64,000 bases of DNA from Tenodera sinensis (Eukaryota; Arthropoda; Insecta; Mantodea; Mantidae): positions 54,801,076 to 54,865,075 of the forward strand of contig CM060970.1 in assembly GCA_030765045.1 (NCBI GenBank), given 5' to 3'. The notes beneath the pieces were generated by a model. The model was not told the origin of the DNA. It did no database searches and worked only from the letters and a program-made list of their open reading frames with translations. This document shows, piece after piece, positions 23,653 to 36,381 of this stretch. Made by a program: the position numbers and the translations under genes. The stretch's first letter is position 1; every line of letters starts with the position of its first letter.

Positions 23653-24475
23653 TTTACTTTCTCTTCTACGTGCAGTAAGTAGAGGAAGTATTGTATTCCA
23701 CCCAAAAATTCGATGTCGAGATTTCACCGGAAATATATGTTTTGAGGCCCCATGATAAAGAAACCATTGCTAGAAAAACGTCCGCGCGCGCGTGTGTGTG
23801 TGTTTTGTGGACAGCATAATTCAAAAATGAAAAGTGGGTTGGCATTTAAGTTTAATGCTTTTCAAGGATGCGACACGAAAATTTTGAAGAAAAATTCTCC
23901 ACCATAATAGTCCCTTTACATGGAAACGTTTTCAAAAATAATTATTTCTCCGAAAATGGCTAGCGATTTTGATTAAAATGTCATATGTTTAAGATCTTTT
24001 TATGACAAATTAAATGTATATTTTCAACTGTCTGGCTATAGCCCATGTAATCTTGTTTACTCTGAACGACTTGCATAACTGGTAAACCGTAAGAGATGGA
24101 CTAAATCTTACTGTACAAAAAATGTACATCAATTCATGTCCAAATAAATGTTTATGTAGAGTGAACCATTTCGGAGATGCTCGCTGTTATTTGTGTGAGT
24201 TTTGGAAAACTTAAACTTTCGTTAAATGGAACATCGGTATTCGTTCCTTCATATGTTAGTCATGCAAAGAGAAAGGAATTTGAAAGCTTTAAAAGATTTG
24301 ACTATCGTTGAAAGCCTACTGTATTCCCATATTCCCCTACAAGGAATATACAATCAAATAAATTCTGCAAATGTTTATCTGTATTAACATGAAGATATAG
24401 CAATGAGAGTTTGTAAGAATGGTTAGTACAACAGTAGAGTAAGTCATGTGAATACAACACGTCAGATTTTTATTA
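23653..24475 (+). repeat. Repeat R, complete, R(+)
   Basis: From TTTTTACTTTCTC to CAGTAGAGTAAGTCATGTGA and CAGATTTTT, about 823 bp. All internal blocks are in order. The microsatellite site holds GTCCGCGCGCGCGTGTGTGTGTG-like CG/TG dinucleotides at about 23785-23805. Confidence 0.9.
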
Positions 24476-24671
24476 TATGTGTAGATATCTGCTAACTTGC
24501 GTAACCGGTGTTCGTGAACCCATCAGGAGTTAATTCTTTTCCCCGCTGGCAGACACGAAAATAGCGCCCTCCTGTCAATCCGGGTAATCATCCCTGAGTA
24601 GTTAGGCTACACACGTGGTCCTTTCTCTTGGGATTCGTCCCTCCCCGTAATTTTAGATACTAAAAATTTGT
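24476..24671. other. Short spacer
   Basis: Moderately GC-rich spacer between R copies, not recognised. Confidence 0.3.
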
Positions 24672-25234
24672 CATTTATTGCATTCACGTGACTTCTCTGC
24701 CCACCCTTCTACACACTAAGGTACTTTCGGAAGGTTACTGTTGTATCTACATGTTAGTTGAGATAAATTTTCACTTATATTTCGTTGTAAGTGTAATAAG
24801 AATAGACTAAACCAAAGCCGCGATCAAATCTCTGAAAAGTGGGTCTCTCTACAATGGATTTGAAATTCGGTTCTATTTGGGTGATCACGAAAGAAAAGAA
24901 AGAAAATATGACAATGATTCTCGATTGAGAAAAGTGTGATCTATTTGAAAATTCAAACAAATAACAAAGAATATTTCGCAAATGGTTGAAGGAAGAAACT
25001 TATTTGACAAATTGTATGATTTAACGAGATCTACATTTTCTTGTACTAAGAAATTGTCTACATTTTACGGTTACCATTTGTACAAAACTCTTGAAAAATA
25101 TTCGTGTTCCATTGCCAGAAAATTCTATATCTATACACGTTTTGTCATGAGAATATCATAACTATGCGGTATTTTAAACAAAATCATTAAGAGCATTTTT
25201 TAGAAAATGAAAGTTAACACATTTTTAATTTCTC
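24672..25234 (-). repeat. Repeat R, truncated, R(-), head-to-head with next copy
   Basis: Starts TTGCATTCACGTGACTTCTCTG and runs to AGCATTTTTTAGAAAATGAAAG. It is diverged and lacks the distal part. It abuts the R(+) copy at 25235 without a spacer, giving an inverted pair. Confidence 0.75.
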
Positions 25235-26062
25235 TACTACGCATAGTAAGTAGGGGAAGTACAATGTTCTAGCCAAAATTTGGATGTCGAGATTTCATCG
25301 GAAGTATGTTTTGAGGCCACCTGAATGAAAAAGATGCATTTTTAGAAAATAAATGTGAGTTCGCGCACGCACCTTTGAACAGCATAACTCAAAAACGAAA
25401 TGTCCATTAAAAACCAAAGTTGGCATTTAAGTTTGATATCTTTCAAGGGTGTGGCGAGAAAAATTTGAAGAAAATTCCTTCACCACTGCCCTTTACATGG
25501 AAAATTCTTCAAAGCATTTTGATTTTCTCAAAAATACTTTGATTAAAATGCCATATGTTTATGATATTTTATGGCAAATGAAATGTACATTTTGAATTTT
25601 CCGGCTATAGTACATATCGACCTATTTATTCTTGATGACTTTTGTGTTAGTGGTGAACCGTAAGATATAGACGAAATCTTACTTTGCAAAAATGTCCAAA
25701 TGTCCAAATTGTGGAGTGAAACTATTTCGGAATTTTCCTTAGTATTTGTGCGACTTTCACATTACTTAAACTTTTATGAAATGGAAGGTCTTTATTCACT
25801 TTTTTATCTCTTGGCCGTGTAAAGACAACGGAATTTCAAAGCCTTCATATAGCGACCAGCTTTAAAATATTTGACTCACTCAAAGTCTACTGTATTTCCA
25901 TATTCGCCTGCACCATCAAGAAAATTAGGAATAAGATAATTTGTGTAAAGTTTTATCCCGACTAAACTGAAGAAGATACAGGAGTATGATTTTCTAAGAA
26001 CAGTACAAGTGTGAGAAGAGAAAGTCATATGAGTCCAACACATCTGATTTTTCCCATATAAA
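25235..26062 (+). repeat. Repeat R, complete, R(+)
   Basis: Starts TTTCTCTACTACGCATAGTAAG and ends GAGAAAGTCATATGAGTCC and CATCTGATTTTT. Slightly diverged along its length. Confidence 0.85.
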
Positions 26063-26639
26063 GGGTAGCCTGGAGTGCGGAGCTTTTCTTGTTGCACCCT
26101 TAAATGATGGCGAATACCATGCTTTATGTATTTAACTATATTTCATTTTTGAATTATGCTATTCAGAGAGAGAGGGGGGGGGGGAGAGAGAGGGAGGGGG
26201 GTAGGAGCGGACCTTTTACCTAAAATGGTTTATGGACACAGGGGCCCTAAAACTTATATTTCCAGGGAAATATCGATACAAAATATTTGATTGGAATGCG
26301 ACAATTCCCCTAATTACTATAGTTAAGCAGTAGAGAAAGTAAAAATGTAGCAAATCCGTGTGGATGTAGCACGCCACTGAGCCTAGAAGGCCGTGGGTCC
26401 CTATTGATTTTCCACGCCCTTCGCCTGACGCTGCGGACCCCTTCTCGACATTTCGTTGGACCCCCCCCCCCCTCCCCCACAGCAGCAAACACAGATGTGG
26501 TGCGGTGTCTTCCCCTTTGGTTTATTTTACCTAACTTCTCATTCAGTCCGAGTTAGGCCCACGACGTGCCTCGCCTCGCCTCGCCTCGCCTCTGGTTTGA
26601 CACCCGCCGTTGCCGTCGAAACTGTCTTTGGAAGGTTTT
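26063..26639. other. No gene; purine tract and poly-C
   Basis: Contains an AG/G purine tract (26167-26206), a poly-C run at about 26461-26473, and a CGCCT tandem at 26571-26592. Small GC-rich open frames are artefacts of these runs. Confidence 0.5.
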
Positions 26640-26830
26640 AACGTCGTTTTCATGCGTCGACCACTGAACCTAAAATTAGCTTCCGGAGGGAAAAATCTCT
26701 TATTGGTCAGCTCCATACTTCCGGCTTTCCCGGAACAAATCCTTCAGCTTTCAAAAATGCAGGTCACGGCCCAGATTCGAACCACGCATGCTCTTTCATT
26801 TGAGTTACCGTGGCGGTCTCCATAAAATCA
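26640..26830 (-). mobile_element. tRNA-derived SINE
   Basis: On the minus strand: GGAGACCGCCACGGTAACTC, then AAAGAGCATGCGTGGTTCGAATCTGGGCC. It has a good B box (GGTTCGAATCTGG, plus strand about 26771-26783) and an A-box-like GGTAACTCAAATG. A GC-richer body continues to about 26640. No duplication identified. Confidence 0.55.
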
Positions 26831-27792
26831 ACCACTCATGGATCCCTGGAAGCCGTAGTGATGCCAAGCTATTTTTGAATTACCGGATGTTTTGGGTTTA
26901 ATTTTATTAATCTTCATTTTCTACTTTACAGATTGAACTTTACAATCCGTTCCGGCTCCATGTTGATCTGACCATCTCATCCCAGGTTTCTTCTTCCTTT
27001 TGGAACGTAGAATAGGGCAATATTTCGAATTCTGTGTTTATCCATCCTTCATTAATGTTTTAACCAGTTTTCTCTGTATTTACGAATGATGCAGTCTATT
27101 TCTTGAACCTTTAGTTCTTGTCAGATGTCCTATTTGTATTTCGTATCCATTTTACCACATCTAGCAATTTTACTTAAAATGTTCATTTCCGATGACTGTA
27201 TTCTGGTGTGGTATTTTTGTTGTTGTCCACGTTTTTGAGCTGTAAGTCAGAATAATATATTGCCACGGACTTAGGTAACTGTTCTTCTTTCCAAACCTTT
27301 TCGCACAATACGAATAAACATACACAATTCATCTTGAAGTTATTCTTGTTTTTAAGAAACCTCGAATATTTCCCAGAAGTTGAAAGAATAGTTCAACAAA
27401 GCAAGATTCTCACCTTTATAAGAAAATGTTTTTTATAAATGTTGCCTCAAGATGGTATAAATAGCTGAATAAGATTCATTTTATGTGGATTTGACGTAAA
27501 AAGGCTTTTAAGAATAACAAACGTCTTCTTTAGTGTTTAATAATGCATGAAGATAAACGTAAACGTCGTTATTTGCTGGAACTTGCAAGTTAGAGAAAGA
27601 AGGTGAAAGCTTAAGAATGCAATTCCTTTACATTTGTCTTAAAGTCCTATAAAAGTATTGTCAATGTTATCCACAAATAGGGGTATTAGCCCATTTTATG
27701 TATAATTGTAGACAAATTTATTTAAATGCTTCGAATAGTTTCAAAATTAAGAGAATTGCACAAGGCACATAAATAGTTAGGGTGTTCATATT
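26831..27792. other. No recognised feature
   Basis: AT-rich, nothing identifiable over about 960 bp. Confidence 0.45.
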
Positions 27793-28165
27793 GCAAAAAC
27801 CTGATGTGTTGTGCTCACATGACTTTTTGTAATATTCTTACAAACTCCTGTTCCTCTGTCTTCATATTAGTCGAAATAAACATTTGTAATTGTGGGTGCA
27901 AGAGGAATATGGGAATGGCTTTCAGCGATAGTCAAGTCTTTTAAAGCTGCTCGCTAAATGAAGACTTGAAATTCTGTTCTCTCTGCCCGGCCAAGAGATA
28001 AAAAAATAACAACCTTCCATTTGTGAAAAGTTGAACTACTGCAAAACTTACTCAAACAAAAAGGAATATCTACGAAATGATTCACTTCACATACAGTGCA
28101 TTTGCACATAACTTGTGTAATTTAATAAGATCTACATTTTTGTACAGTAAGATTTGGCCCTCATT
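27793..28165 (-). repeat. Repeat R, proximal half, R(-)
   Basis: CTGATGTGTTGTGCTCACATGACTTT to TTTTTGTACAGTAAGATTTGG. It ends in the middle of R. Confidence 0.8.
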
Positions 28166-29004
28166 TCATCCCTTCCTCCCGGGGTCTGACTTACAATGTC
28201 CTCAACACTCGGCTCAGTGTGGAATCCCTTCGTCCATACTCTACCTGACTACCTCTAATTCTACCCTATTATTTTTTAGAAACTTACCTATATTACAGCT
28301 TAATAATTTGGTATAAACATTTCGTAACAGAGTCAATGTATCTGAAATGCATGTTTGTGCGCAAATAGGTAGGTGGGTTCTTCTGTTTAAAGACAGATTG
28401 AGTGTGAGTGGCTCAAAAAATTGAGTCTTATAAAAATCTAAGAGATTTTAGGAATCCAGTGGTGTATTACAATTACGTAATATTTAGACCGTTTAAATGT
28501 AAATGTAAATACGGTGACTATTGGATTAAGCCCTTTGGAATATCAGTGTCACAATCTATTAAATTTGCTATAACTGCACAAAAATGTGCTTGATTTGCTG
28601 AGATGCTAGAATAAAGAAAAGAAGCTTGAAAATTTCTTATAAGTATGTCAATAGCATTTATTGGATAGACGATGTAATTTTCATTATGTTATTACAGAGC
28701 CAACCACTCTGACCTCTGATTTTGAAATGTATATAGTTTAACGCCAAACTGAGGATGGCACACATACCAGACACTGTCACGATACAAGTACAATGCTTTC
28801 GTCTTCCTGAGAGACACCTTTATCTTTTTTATCGCTTGTTCTTGCCTTGCACAGGGCATCACATCACCATTCTAAGGTGTACATTAGTCGAACAGGGGAA
28901 AGGGAGCGCGGAAGAATACATAACTGAGACATTTTTATAAGAAACACGTTTATAGTTAGTCGTCTGTCACTGTTACCTTTGCGGCAGTTGCAATAATGTC
29001 ATAA
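28166..29004. other. No recognised feature
   Basis: Nothing identifiable. Confidence 0.4.
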
Positions 29005-29460
29005 TAAATAATGCCAGGAGCGATTGTCAATTTATCTAGAGAAATTGACTATCACAAGCTGTGTTTATTAAGACTATTTCACGAATTAAAGCCCATTAAA
29101 TGTTATTTCAATGTAAGCATTGCTCTTAAATGAAATGTGCAGCGCCATCTGCGTCCATTGGCATGGACTACAAGATTATATTGATGCTCCAATTTTTTAC
29201 GATGTTGGCAATGTCGATGTTAATTTCTAATGTCGTGCAATATACAATTTGTGAATCTTAGCATTACCTCTTGCAATTATTTCATATATTTCAGCATTAC
29301 ATTGTTCACCGAAGCTAGAGTCAACCATTTTTTAGCACAACTTAAGAAAAGCAGAGGAATGGTGTTTAAAATTTAGAGGTGCTAATGAGATTTGGTAATT
29401 TTTTTTCGCGAATGAATGTTGTCAATGGTTGAAATTTGAAATCGCTGAGTACATGACTAC
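29005..29460 (+). repeat. Repeat X, copy 2
   Basis: Same orientation and block order as 11946-12475, slightly shorter. It includes GCGCCATCTGCGTCCATTGG. Non-coding, class unknown. Confidence 0.8.
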
Positions 29461-29861
29461 ATGACATGACTCAACATGACTCAACTAAGTCACGTATGAG
29501 TGGAATAGTCGTTATAAGTAACAGTGACACACCTTTTGACATCCCGATGGCTGATTGCTTAGAGTGATGAGGTTAAGGTTGAAACATGCCTCATAACTAT
29601 AGATAGTGTGATGTATCTAATGCTATCTCCCAAGGCCACAAATGCATTCCCTCTGTTCCTTAGCATTATTGCTCTATTAGCCAGTGAGTTAATGCGCCTG
29701 ACCTTCACCTTGCCCCATGAGACAGAGATAGCACATTGTGCACTAAACACAGGCAGGAATCTCAATACATCACCTGCGGCATAGGTACACAAAACTAATT
29801 TGTCTTATCATCTTACAAACAGAACAATGTGGACAAAGATTATGTTTCTTCAATAAAAAAA
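29461..29861. other. No recognised feature
   Basis: Includes a short CATGACT direct tandem at about 29453-29482. Nothing else. Confidence 0.35.
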
Positions 29862-30083
29862 AAATCTGTGTTGCAGTCATATGACTTTCTCTACTCTTGT
29901 ACTAACCATTCTTACAAACTCTTATTCCATATATTTTTCGTGTTAAGATAAACATTTGTACAAATTGTCTTATTGCTTATTTCCTTGTAGGTGCAAGGGG
30001 AATATGCGAATAGAGTAGGCTTTGAGCGATAGTCAAATATTTTAAAGCTTTGAGATTCCGTTATCTTTGCACGCTTAATGCAC
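29862..30083 (-). repeat. Repeat R, proximal fragment, R(-), cut by a LINE
   Basis: CTGTGTTGCAGTCATATGACTT, then CTCTACTCTTGTACTAACC, to TTATCTTTGCACGCTTAATG. It stops where the LINE reading frame begins, so the LINE is younger than or recombined with this R copy. Confidence 0.85.
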
Positions 30084-30880
30084 ATATATACTGATGGATC
30101 CTCGAAGGAAAACCTTACTGGAGCTGGAGTTACATGTTCACATTTTTCCTTTTATCATTCTGTTGGCAGAGACACAACAAATTATGATGGATAAATAGAG
30201 GCTATATACATTGCTCTCCGACAATTATTAAATCTTCCCTTAAATAAATTTAACAAGGCAGTAATTCTTTCGGATTCTAAAGCTGCAATTCAGGGAATAT
30301 GTTCAAATACTACAAAGAAGTCAACAAAAATTAGAGAATGCTACAAAATGTTAACACAACTCCAAAAAGTTAATAAGACTGTTCATCTCCAATGGATTCC
30401 AGCACACTGTGGAGTCATGGGGAACGAAGCTGCAGACTCACTTGCAAAGAAAGCCACAACAATAACACAAAAGTCTAAATTCAATTTCTCATATTCCTCA
30501 ATAAAACGCTTAATCATTAAAAATTTTTGTCATTCATACCTACAAGAAATAGAAACAAATGCCAAAGATAAAAAATGGATTACACTACTTTCCAATCCAG
30601 ATATAATCCCCCAGAAACCAAGGAAAACAGCTGTTGCAGCCTTCCGACTATTGACAAATCATGACTGCTTGGCAAGTCATCTCTACAGAATAGGTATCTC
30701 AGCCTCACCGATATGTGTCCTGTGTAACGATTCAGCAGAAATGAATGAAGACCACTTGAAGACCTGTGAAGCATTAAGATCAGAAGAAACTACAGTTCAA
30801 AAGTATTGGAGAGCACGAATGCTAATGGCTTCAATGCCAGATGCAAGGCACTAGAAAACAACAACAACAACTTTATCTTC
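30084..30880 (+). pseudogene. LINE 3' fragment: RNase H domain plus terminal zinc knuckle
   Basis: One frame reads from YTDGSS (30087) to the stop after 30854. An RNase H fold of the non-LTR type is evident. It has D in YTDGSS (30093), E in IEAI (30198), D in LSDSKAA (30273), then WIPAHCGVMGNEAAD, with the last D at 30435. These supply the D-E-D-D catalytic set. A C-terminal region follows with RLLTNHDCLASHLYRIG and the knuckle CVLC...H...C. One TAA (30192-30194) interrupts the frame just before the catalytic Glu; otherwise it is open. Upstream RT and endonuclease are absent (5' truncated into repeat R). After the stop come an (AAC)n stretch and CTTTATCTTC, possibly the element's 3' end. Confidence 0.85.
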
Positions 30881-33182
30881 TTCCTTCAGGGTAAAAATTC
30901 TTCAAGGCGGCCGTGAGTAAACGGCCACTAGAGCTCTTGCTAGTCTCAAATCTTGGAAAGCAAAATCGGAAAGAATTTTATATAACAACGAAGGACAACA
31001 ATGGTAATGAAAGCTAGGACGCCATAGGACTGACGCTTGCGCGATTTCTGGGAATCGTAAACACACAATAGCTTCGCGTTTATATCTTCACTTTATCGAA
31101 ATGTAGCGTTGGTTAACCTGTTTTTATATGGGCTGTATTGCTGCATTGGCCAAAAGAAATAAATGACATGCCCATGCGAATATGCAGTATCTATTCCCGT
31201 TGAACCGTGCTAAGAAGGTGATAAAACAGACAAATGCTAGAGAGATGATAAAATTGTGGGATAAGATTGGTTGAAACACGTTGGTCAAAAGTAATAAGAT
31301 GTAGTAAGGATGTGCTAGTCACTTTAACATATTCTTTCAATAATAATCCAAAAACATGAACTCTATTGAGGTTTTCAAACGCATAGTACTGGTACTAACC
31401 TTTATATAACCTCTATGATGTCCTTACAGTAGCTGGGCTGCAACACAAAGAAAAGACACTGCTGGTCAGTTGCAGAGAATTCCCAGACAGGAGGGGAGAA
31501 GCTTACAAATTATTCTCCCAACATGGGGGAAGGAACACACAGACAAGTTTAAAATTTAAGACACAAGACAGAACTACAGCTGTTGTAAGTCTCCCTGGAA
31601 AAATAAAACGTATGCCTTGTTTCTGTGGAGTTTATTTCTTCAAATTAAATGTAAACTCGCATCTTAGTTTAATAAAATGCACTATACATGAAATTATGAG
31701 CTGTAACCTTATATCTGTGTTTTATTGCTACTGTTTAATAATTCTGTGTATTCACTGCGCTATTATTTTATTCATAGTTTTACCTGTATGTTTAGCGGCT
31801 AAATTCCAAATAAATAATAGTGTATTGCGCAACAAGAGCACAACGGCCATAATGCCCAAGTTTCATACGACTATTTATGCTCCACCATGAGTCAAGTTTA
31901 AAACATTTATAATCAATACAATCTAAGAGTTTGAAAATAAGTGTTATTACATTGTTGTTCAAAATTCCCACATAAGCAACAAACAAAAATGCACGTTGGA
32001 CGTCAGAGCCATTATATTTCTCCGAAAAATGTAATAATAAATACGTAGTTTTATATGTAAGTTGTAATACTCGATGTCGTACTAAGCGATTTTTAACTGT
32101 AGCATTTACAGAGGATTTAGACGGGGACGTTAGATTTCGCTTTTATAACCAATAGGACATTAAAGACGATGTTATTATAACCGGTTGTGGTTGTATACTG
32201 AGTGGAAGGGAACTCTGATGTGCTACATACAAACATTACAAACAAAAGAGTCTAACGAAATTTTATTCTTTCATCGGCCGATTTCGAAAAAATCAATTGT
32301 TTTTGTTCCAAATTGGATGCGTAATTCTAGAAGAACCTAGGAAGATAATAGTTTGTTACTTGTTAGATGCATAGAGTAATTTATTTCTGACATAACTTCG
32401 GTAGTAATTATAAGACATCACACAGAGTTTCGAAATACTTAATCACTTAATACAATTAAAGGAATATTGCGAGCGGCTTTTTCAGACGTGGAGTAACTCG
32501 GAAACGCTCCTTTGAGGTTGGTCAGGGAATTGATCCGGCTTCTGGATTTAAACGGCTTGGTTGCCTGCAGGGTATTGTAATGTTTTGGGAGATAACATTA
32601 CATTGATCTACACTCGCACAGTAAATATGGAAGGAATTGGATGAAATGAAATATCATTATGGAGCGGTTCCTGGAATGAATGGTGGGGAAAAGCGGAGAA
32701 CCCGCCGACAACACGCCCACACGCGTACACACGAATTCCACATTGTCTAGCCACTTGTCCACGGCACCGCCCAAGATTTTTACATAACAGACAATTTATA
32801 CATTTTCAATTTTCTGGGAATAGGCCGTGAAATCCTCTTTATTTGCAGGAAGTTTTATATTATCTTGTGAAGTGATAGACTAAAATATTTTGCACAGAAT
32901 ATGTAAATGTCTTTAAAACACACAATTTATTTCAAATAACCTTTTTTGTGGCATAAGTCATCTCAGAAATATTATTAATGATTTGAATTGTTCAAACAAG
33001 GCCAGTGTTCAGTTTTTAAATACTTTACTATCTATATTCCGTTTGTATTTATAATGAAATGTGTAGTGCAGCTGATATGAATAAGGTGTATATGAGTAAA
33101 AGGAAGTAAATACTAAAATAAAATTGCATAAGAATAGTTTGTAAAAAACAGAAGATAGAGTAAATGTAACCTATCTAAATTT
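30881..33182. other. No recognised feature (2.3 kb)
   Basis: The longest blank stretch. It has no R, SINE or LTR family member and no domain-bearing frame. Parts of 30881-31090 may be 3' untranslated sequence of the LINE. Confidence 0.4.
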
Positions 33183-34110
33183 TATTCTCTACTATGTATG
33201 GTAAGTAGAGAAAATAGTTTTCGACCCAAAATTTTGATATCGAAATGTCACTGGAAATATATATTTTGAATGCAAAACAAAAAAGAGCATTTTTAGTAAA
33301 AGCTCAGTCCGCGCGTGTGTATGTGTGAGTGTGTATGTATGTGTGATTTTGTGTGTGTGTGCGCGTGTGCGTGCGCGTGCGCGTGCGCGTGCGCGTGTGT
33401 GTGAGAGAGAGAACAGCATAACTTAAAAACGAAGTCAGTTAAAAACCAAAATTGATATTCAATTTTAATATCTTTCGACCATGATTTTGAAGAAAATTCC
33501 TCCACCTTAAACTACCCTTTACATGAAACATTTTTCGAAAATTTTGATTTTCTCAAAAACGGCTAAAGATTTTGATTCAAATGCTACATGTTTAAGACAT
33601 TTTTATGCCAAATGAAATGTATATTTTGAATTTTCTAGCTATAGCCCATGTAGTCCTACTTACTCTTGATGACTTTTGCATATCTGGTAAACCGTAAAGA
33701 TAGACCAAATCTTACTGTACACAAAATGTAGATCTCGTTAACACACATATTGTGACCAAATACATTTTTTTGGTAGAGTGAACCATTTCGGAGATATTTC
33801 TTATTTGTGTGAATTTTGCAATGCTTATACTTTCCTCAAATGGAAGGTCGTTATTCATTTTTTTATTCCTTGGCCGTGCAAACAAAACGGAATTTCATAT
33901 ATCGACCAGCTTTGAAAGATTTTACTATCGCTCAAAGCCTACTGTATTGCCATATTCCCCTTGTACCTACAAGGAAATAAGCAATAAGATAATTTCTGCA
34001 AATATTTATCTCGATTAAAATGTAGTATAGAGGGATAGCTTTGGTAAGAGTAGATCACACAAAAGCAGAAAGTCATGTGAGTGCAACACATCACATTTAT
34101 TTAAACTCAA
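33183..34110 (+). repeat. Repeat R, complete with expanded dinucleotide site, R(+)
   Basis: ATTTTATTCTCTACTATGTATGG to AAAGTCATGTGAGTGCAACAC and ATCACATTT. The usual TG site has grown to about 110 bp of GT/GC/GA dinucleotides (33310-33412). Confidence 0.9.
33351..33412. repeat. (GT/GC)n alternating purine-pyrimidine tract
   Basis: More than 50 bp of strict purine-pyrimidine alternation (GTGCGCGTGCGC-like), then GAGAGA. This is a Z-DNA-prone sequence inside an R copy. Confidence 0.9.
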
Positions 34111-34769
34111 TTTCCTCATTTATAACGTTTTATATGGTGCAATGTGATCTGAGAACCGAGATTTCTGCCACCTGTTTCGGCTTATGAATTTCTACTGAGA
34201 TGGAGCTATTAAAATCCCCTTTGATGGAAAAAACGGTTACAAAGCTTTATGAAGCCAAGGTTTCGCCTAAAATACAATCGAAAAGGCTGCACTCATGTCC
34301 TTTTCTTCCACCCCTTTGCGGCATTTATCCTCTTCAACACCATCTCTTAGCCACTCTGCGGACTTTCACAAGTGGGGACACTAACCGCTAACGTTACACT
34401 TAAGTTCTGTAGTCGACACTTTGTCACCGGGCTCTGAATCACGTTCCTAACAAATCTAACTCAATTCTAACTTGTCCGACGTATGAGGTAGAATATTGCG
34501 CTACAAACATCACACAAACTATGTATATCCAAGCTTAGAATCTTATTCACGAAGCACCCAAAATGTCAAATGACAATATTGTTGTTCACGACACTTGCCC
34601 AGAAACGAATGACGGTCAAAACTACATACATCAATAAAGAGGACAACTTACTGTTCTAGAAACACTTATGCTGATGACCTAGTAGTTGAATGCCCTTAAA
34701 CTTAAACCATCCGTCTACAAATACGCCTTAGAAAATCATATTCTTCTGTCTGCATCTTGTTGATTGAGA
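34111..34769. other. No recognised feature
   Basis: Nothing identifiable. Confidence 0.4.
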
Positions 34770-34965
34770 GTGGGTGGGTTGTGGGCGAGTGAGTGAGCAA
34801 GTGAATGGGTGAGTGTGAGTTAGCGGGTGAGTGAGGAGTGAGTGGGTGTTTGAGTGGTTGTCAGTGAGTGAGTGAAAGTGTCCGAGTGTGAGTGGGTGAA
34901 GAGTGAAAGCGAGTGGGTGAGTGAGTAGCTCAGTGAGTGAGCGAGAGAGTGAGTGAGTAGGGTTT
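34770..34965. repeat. Degenerate (GTGA)n array
   Basis: About 195 bp of GTGAGTGA-type units with GGGT and AAGT variants. The minus-strand reading of Ser/Thr/His/Pro repeats is an artefact. Confidence 0.9.
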
Positions 34966-35033
34966 AATGCCTCGTCGACAGCTAGATCATTATAGGGAGG
35001 GAAACTTTCATCTGACATTTATACAGTTCGTTG

Positions 35034-35412
35034 TAGGTACACAAAGGATACAATAGTCTAAATCTGTAGTCATTTTTAGAAAGCTGGTTGTTATGTAATG
35101 ACTTTGAAATGTAATACTATTTGCTTGAGCATGGCCCAAAAAAAAATGTCGATTCATCACTTGCATTTGAATACTCAAAGCAATAACAAAGAATATTTCG
35201 GAGATGGTTAATATTAAAAAAATATTTATTGACACAAATTGCACAATCAAATCTATCCTGTATACTAAGTTTTCTATATTAGTTTACCATTTATGCAAAA
35301 GTCGTCGAGTACTTCAGAAGCTGTTCCTAGAAAACTTAAACTACACATTTCATTTGCTTTCAAATTATCTTAAACATTCAGTATTTTTACTGAAGTTGTT
35401 AGATTCAATTTT

Positions 35413-35446
<34 letters not shown>

Positions 35447-35560
35447 AAATTAAAAAAATCACCATCGAAAGGGTAGCTTAGGATGGAGGCGTTTTTAAAC
35501 CTTTGTGCTGCATCCTTGAAAGACGCAGAGCTAAAATACCAAGTTTAGTATTTAAGCACC
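35034..35560 (-). repeat. Repeat R, diverged internal part, R(-)
   Basis: Contains GAATATTTCGGAGATGG, GTTTACCATTTATGCAAAAGTCG, then AGGGTAGCTTAGGATGGAGG and CATCCTTGAAAGACG. Both termini are missing or strongly diverged. A 28-nt A tract (35416-35443) interrupts it. Confidence 0.75.
35416..35443. repeat. Poly-A tract inside R
   Basis: A run at the position of a short A run in other copies. Confidence 0.85.
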
Positions 35561-36275
35561 TGTACATAATAAACTAATACCTCTATAGTTCTCAGGCCTT
35601 GTTATTTATCTTTTCTTAAATATTGAGATCACATTTGCTATTTCTTTAGGACTTGTTATACAAGTACAGTAATCTGTCATGTAATTTGCTAAGGGCACGT
35701 TTTAAGTAATTCTAAGTTAATGTTACTAATTTTGCAGTCTTAGCTAAACATCCAGGTTAAAACAATTTCAACCAAGCGTAGTGCCTCACTCTACAACTGT
35801 TTGCTCACCACGACGATGTGAAGCAATGAAATGGAATCAACTTGCTGCACTTGGGCATAATTTGCTGGTACCGGAGAAAGCTGAACCGCGGATTTATTTT
35901 TATGTGCCCTCGTAACTTTCATCTGTTGGTATATAAAACCCTTCCTGCGTGTTGGGGGAGGGGGGATGAAGTAACGAAAAACAAACATGGTCCAAGAGAA
36001 TGCCAATTTAATTCTTCTTGGCGTCGCTTCTTGTTTACCCTCGTGTTTTCCCCTTTCTTGTTTTGCGCCCTTTCTAACCTTCTACCAAAGGGTCATGTTG
36101 ACCTCATCTGTTGTGTCCCAATTTTGGATCTGTAGCCATCTCTCCGCAGTGTAATTTAAAAAGGATCGTTTACGGCTCTTATCTTCCTACTTTCGCTGCA
36201 GCATTCTCTTCAGGATAGCTATTTCACACGGAGATATCACCTGCTTTAAGATATTTATTTTCTCTACCACTTACC
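35561..36275. other. No recognised feature
   Basis: Nothing identifiable; a G-rich patch at 35952-35967. Confidence 0.4.
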
Positions 36276-36381
36276 TATCCGCTTATCTGGTTAATAAGTT
36301 ATTTTTAAATCCATCAAAAACTGTAGTAATTATATTCGGGCATCAGAAAAGTAAACGCGAGAATACTGTTTATCTTCATAT
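36276..36381 (+). pseudogene. Possible LINE reverse-transcriptase snippet
   Basis: The frame through 36305-36365 reads FLNPSKTVVIIFGHQKSK. It resembles the LNPxKTxxxxFG motif following the LINE RT catalytic core. It is too short to assign and could be chance. Confidence 0.25.

Noticed and set aside
26456..26825. GC-rich open frames near the poly-C run
   Set aside because: Composition-driven; the region holds a purine tract, poly-C, a CGCCT tandem and a SINE.
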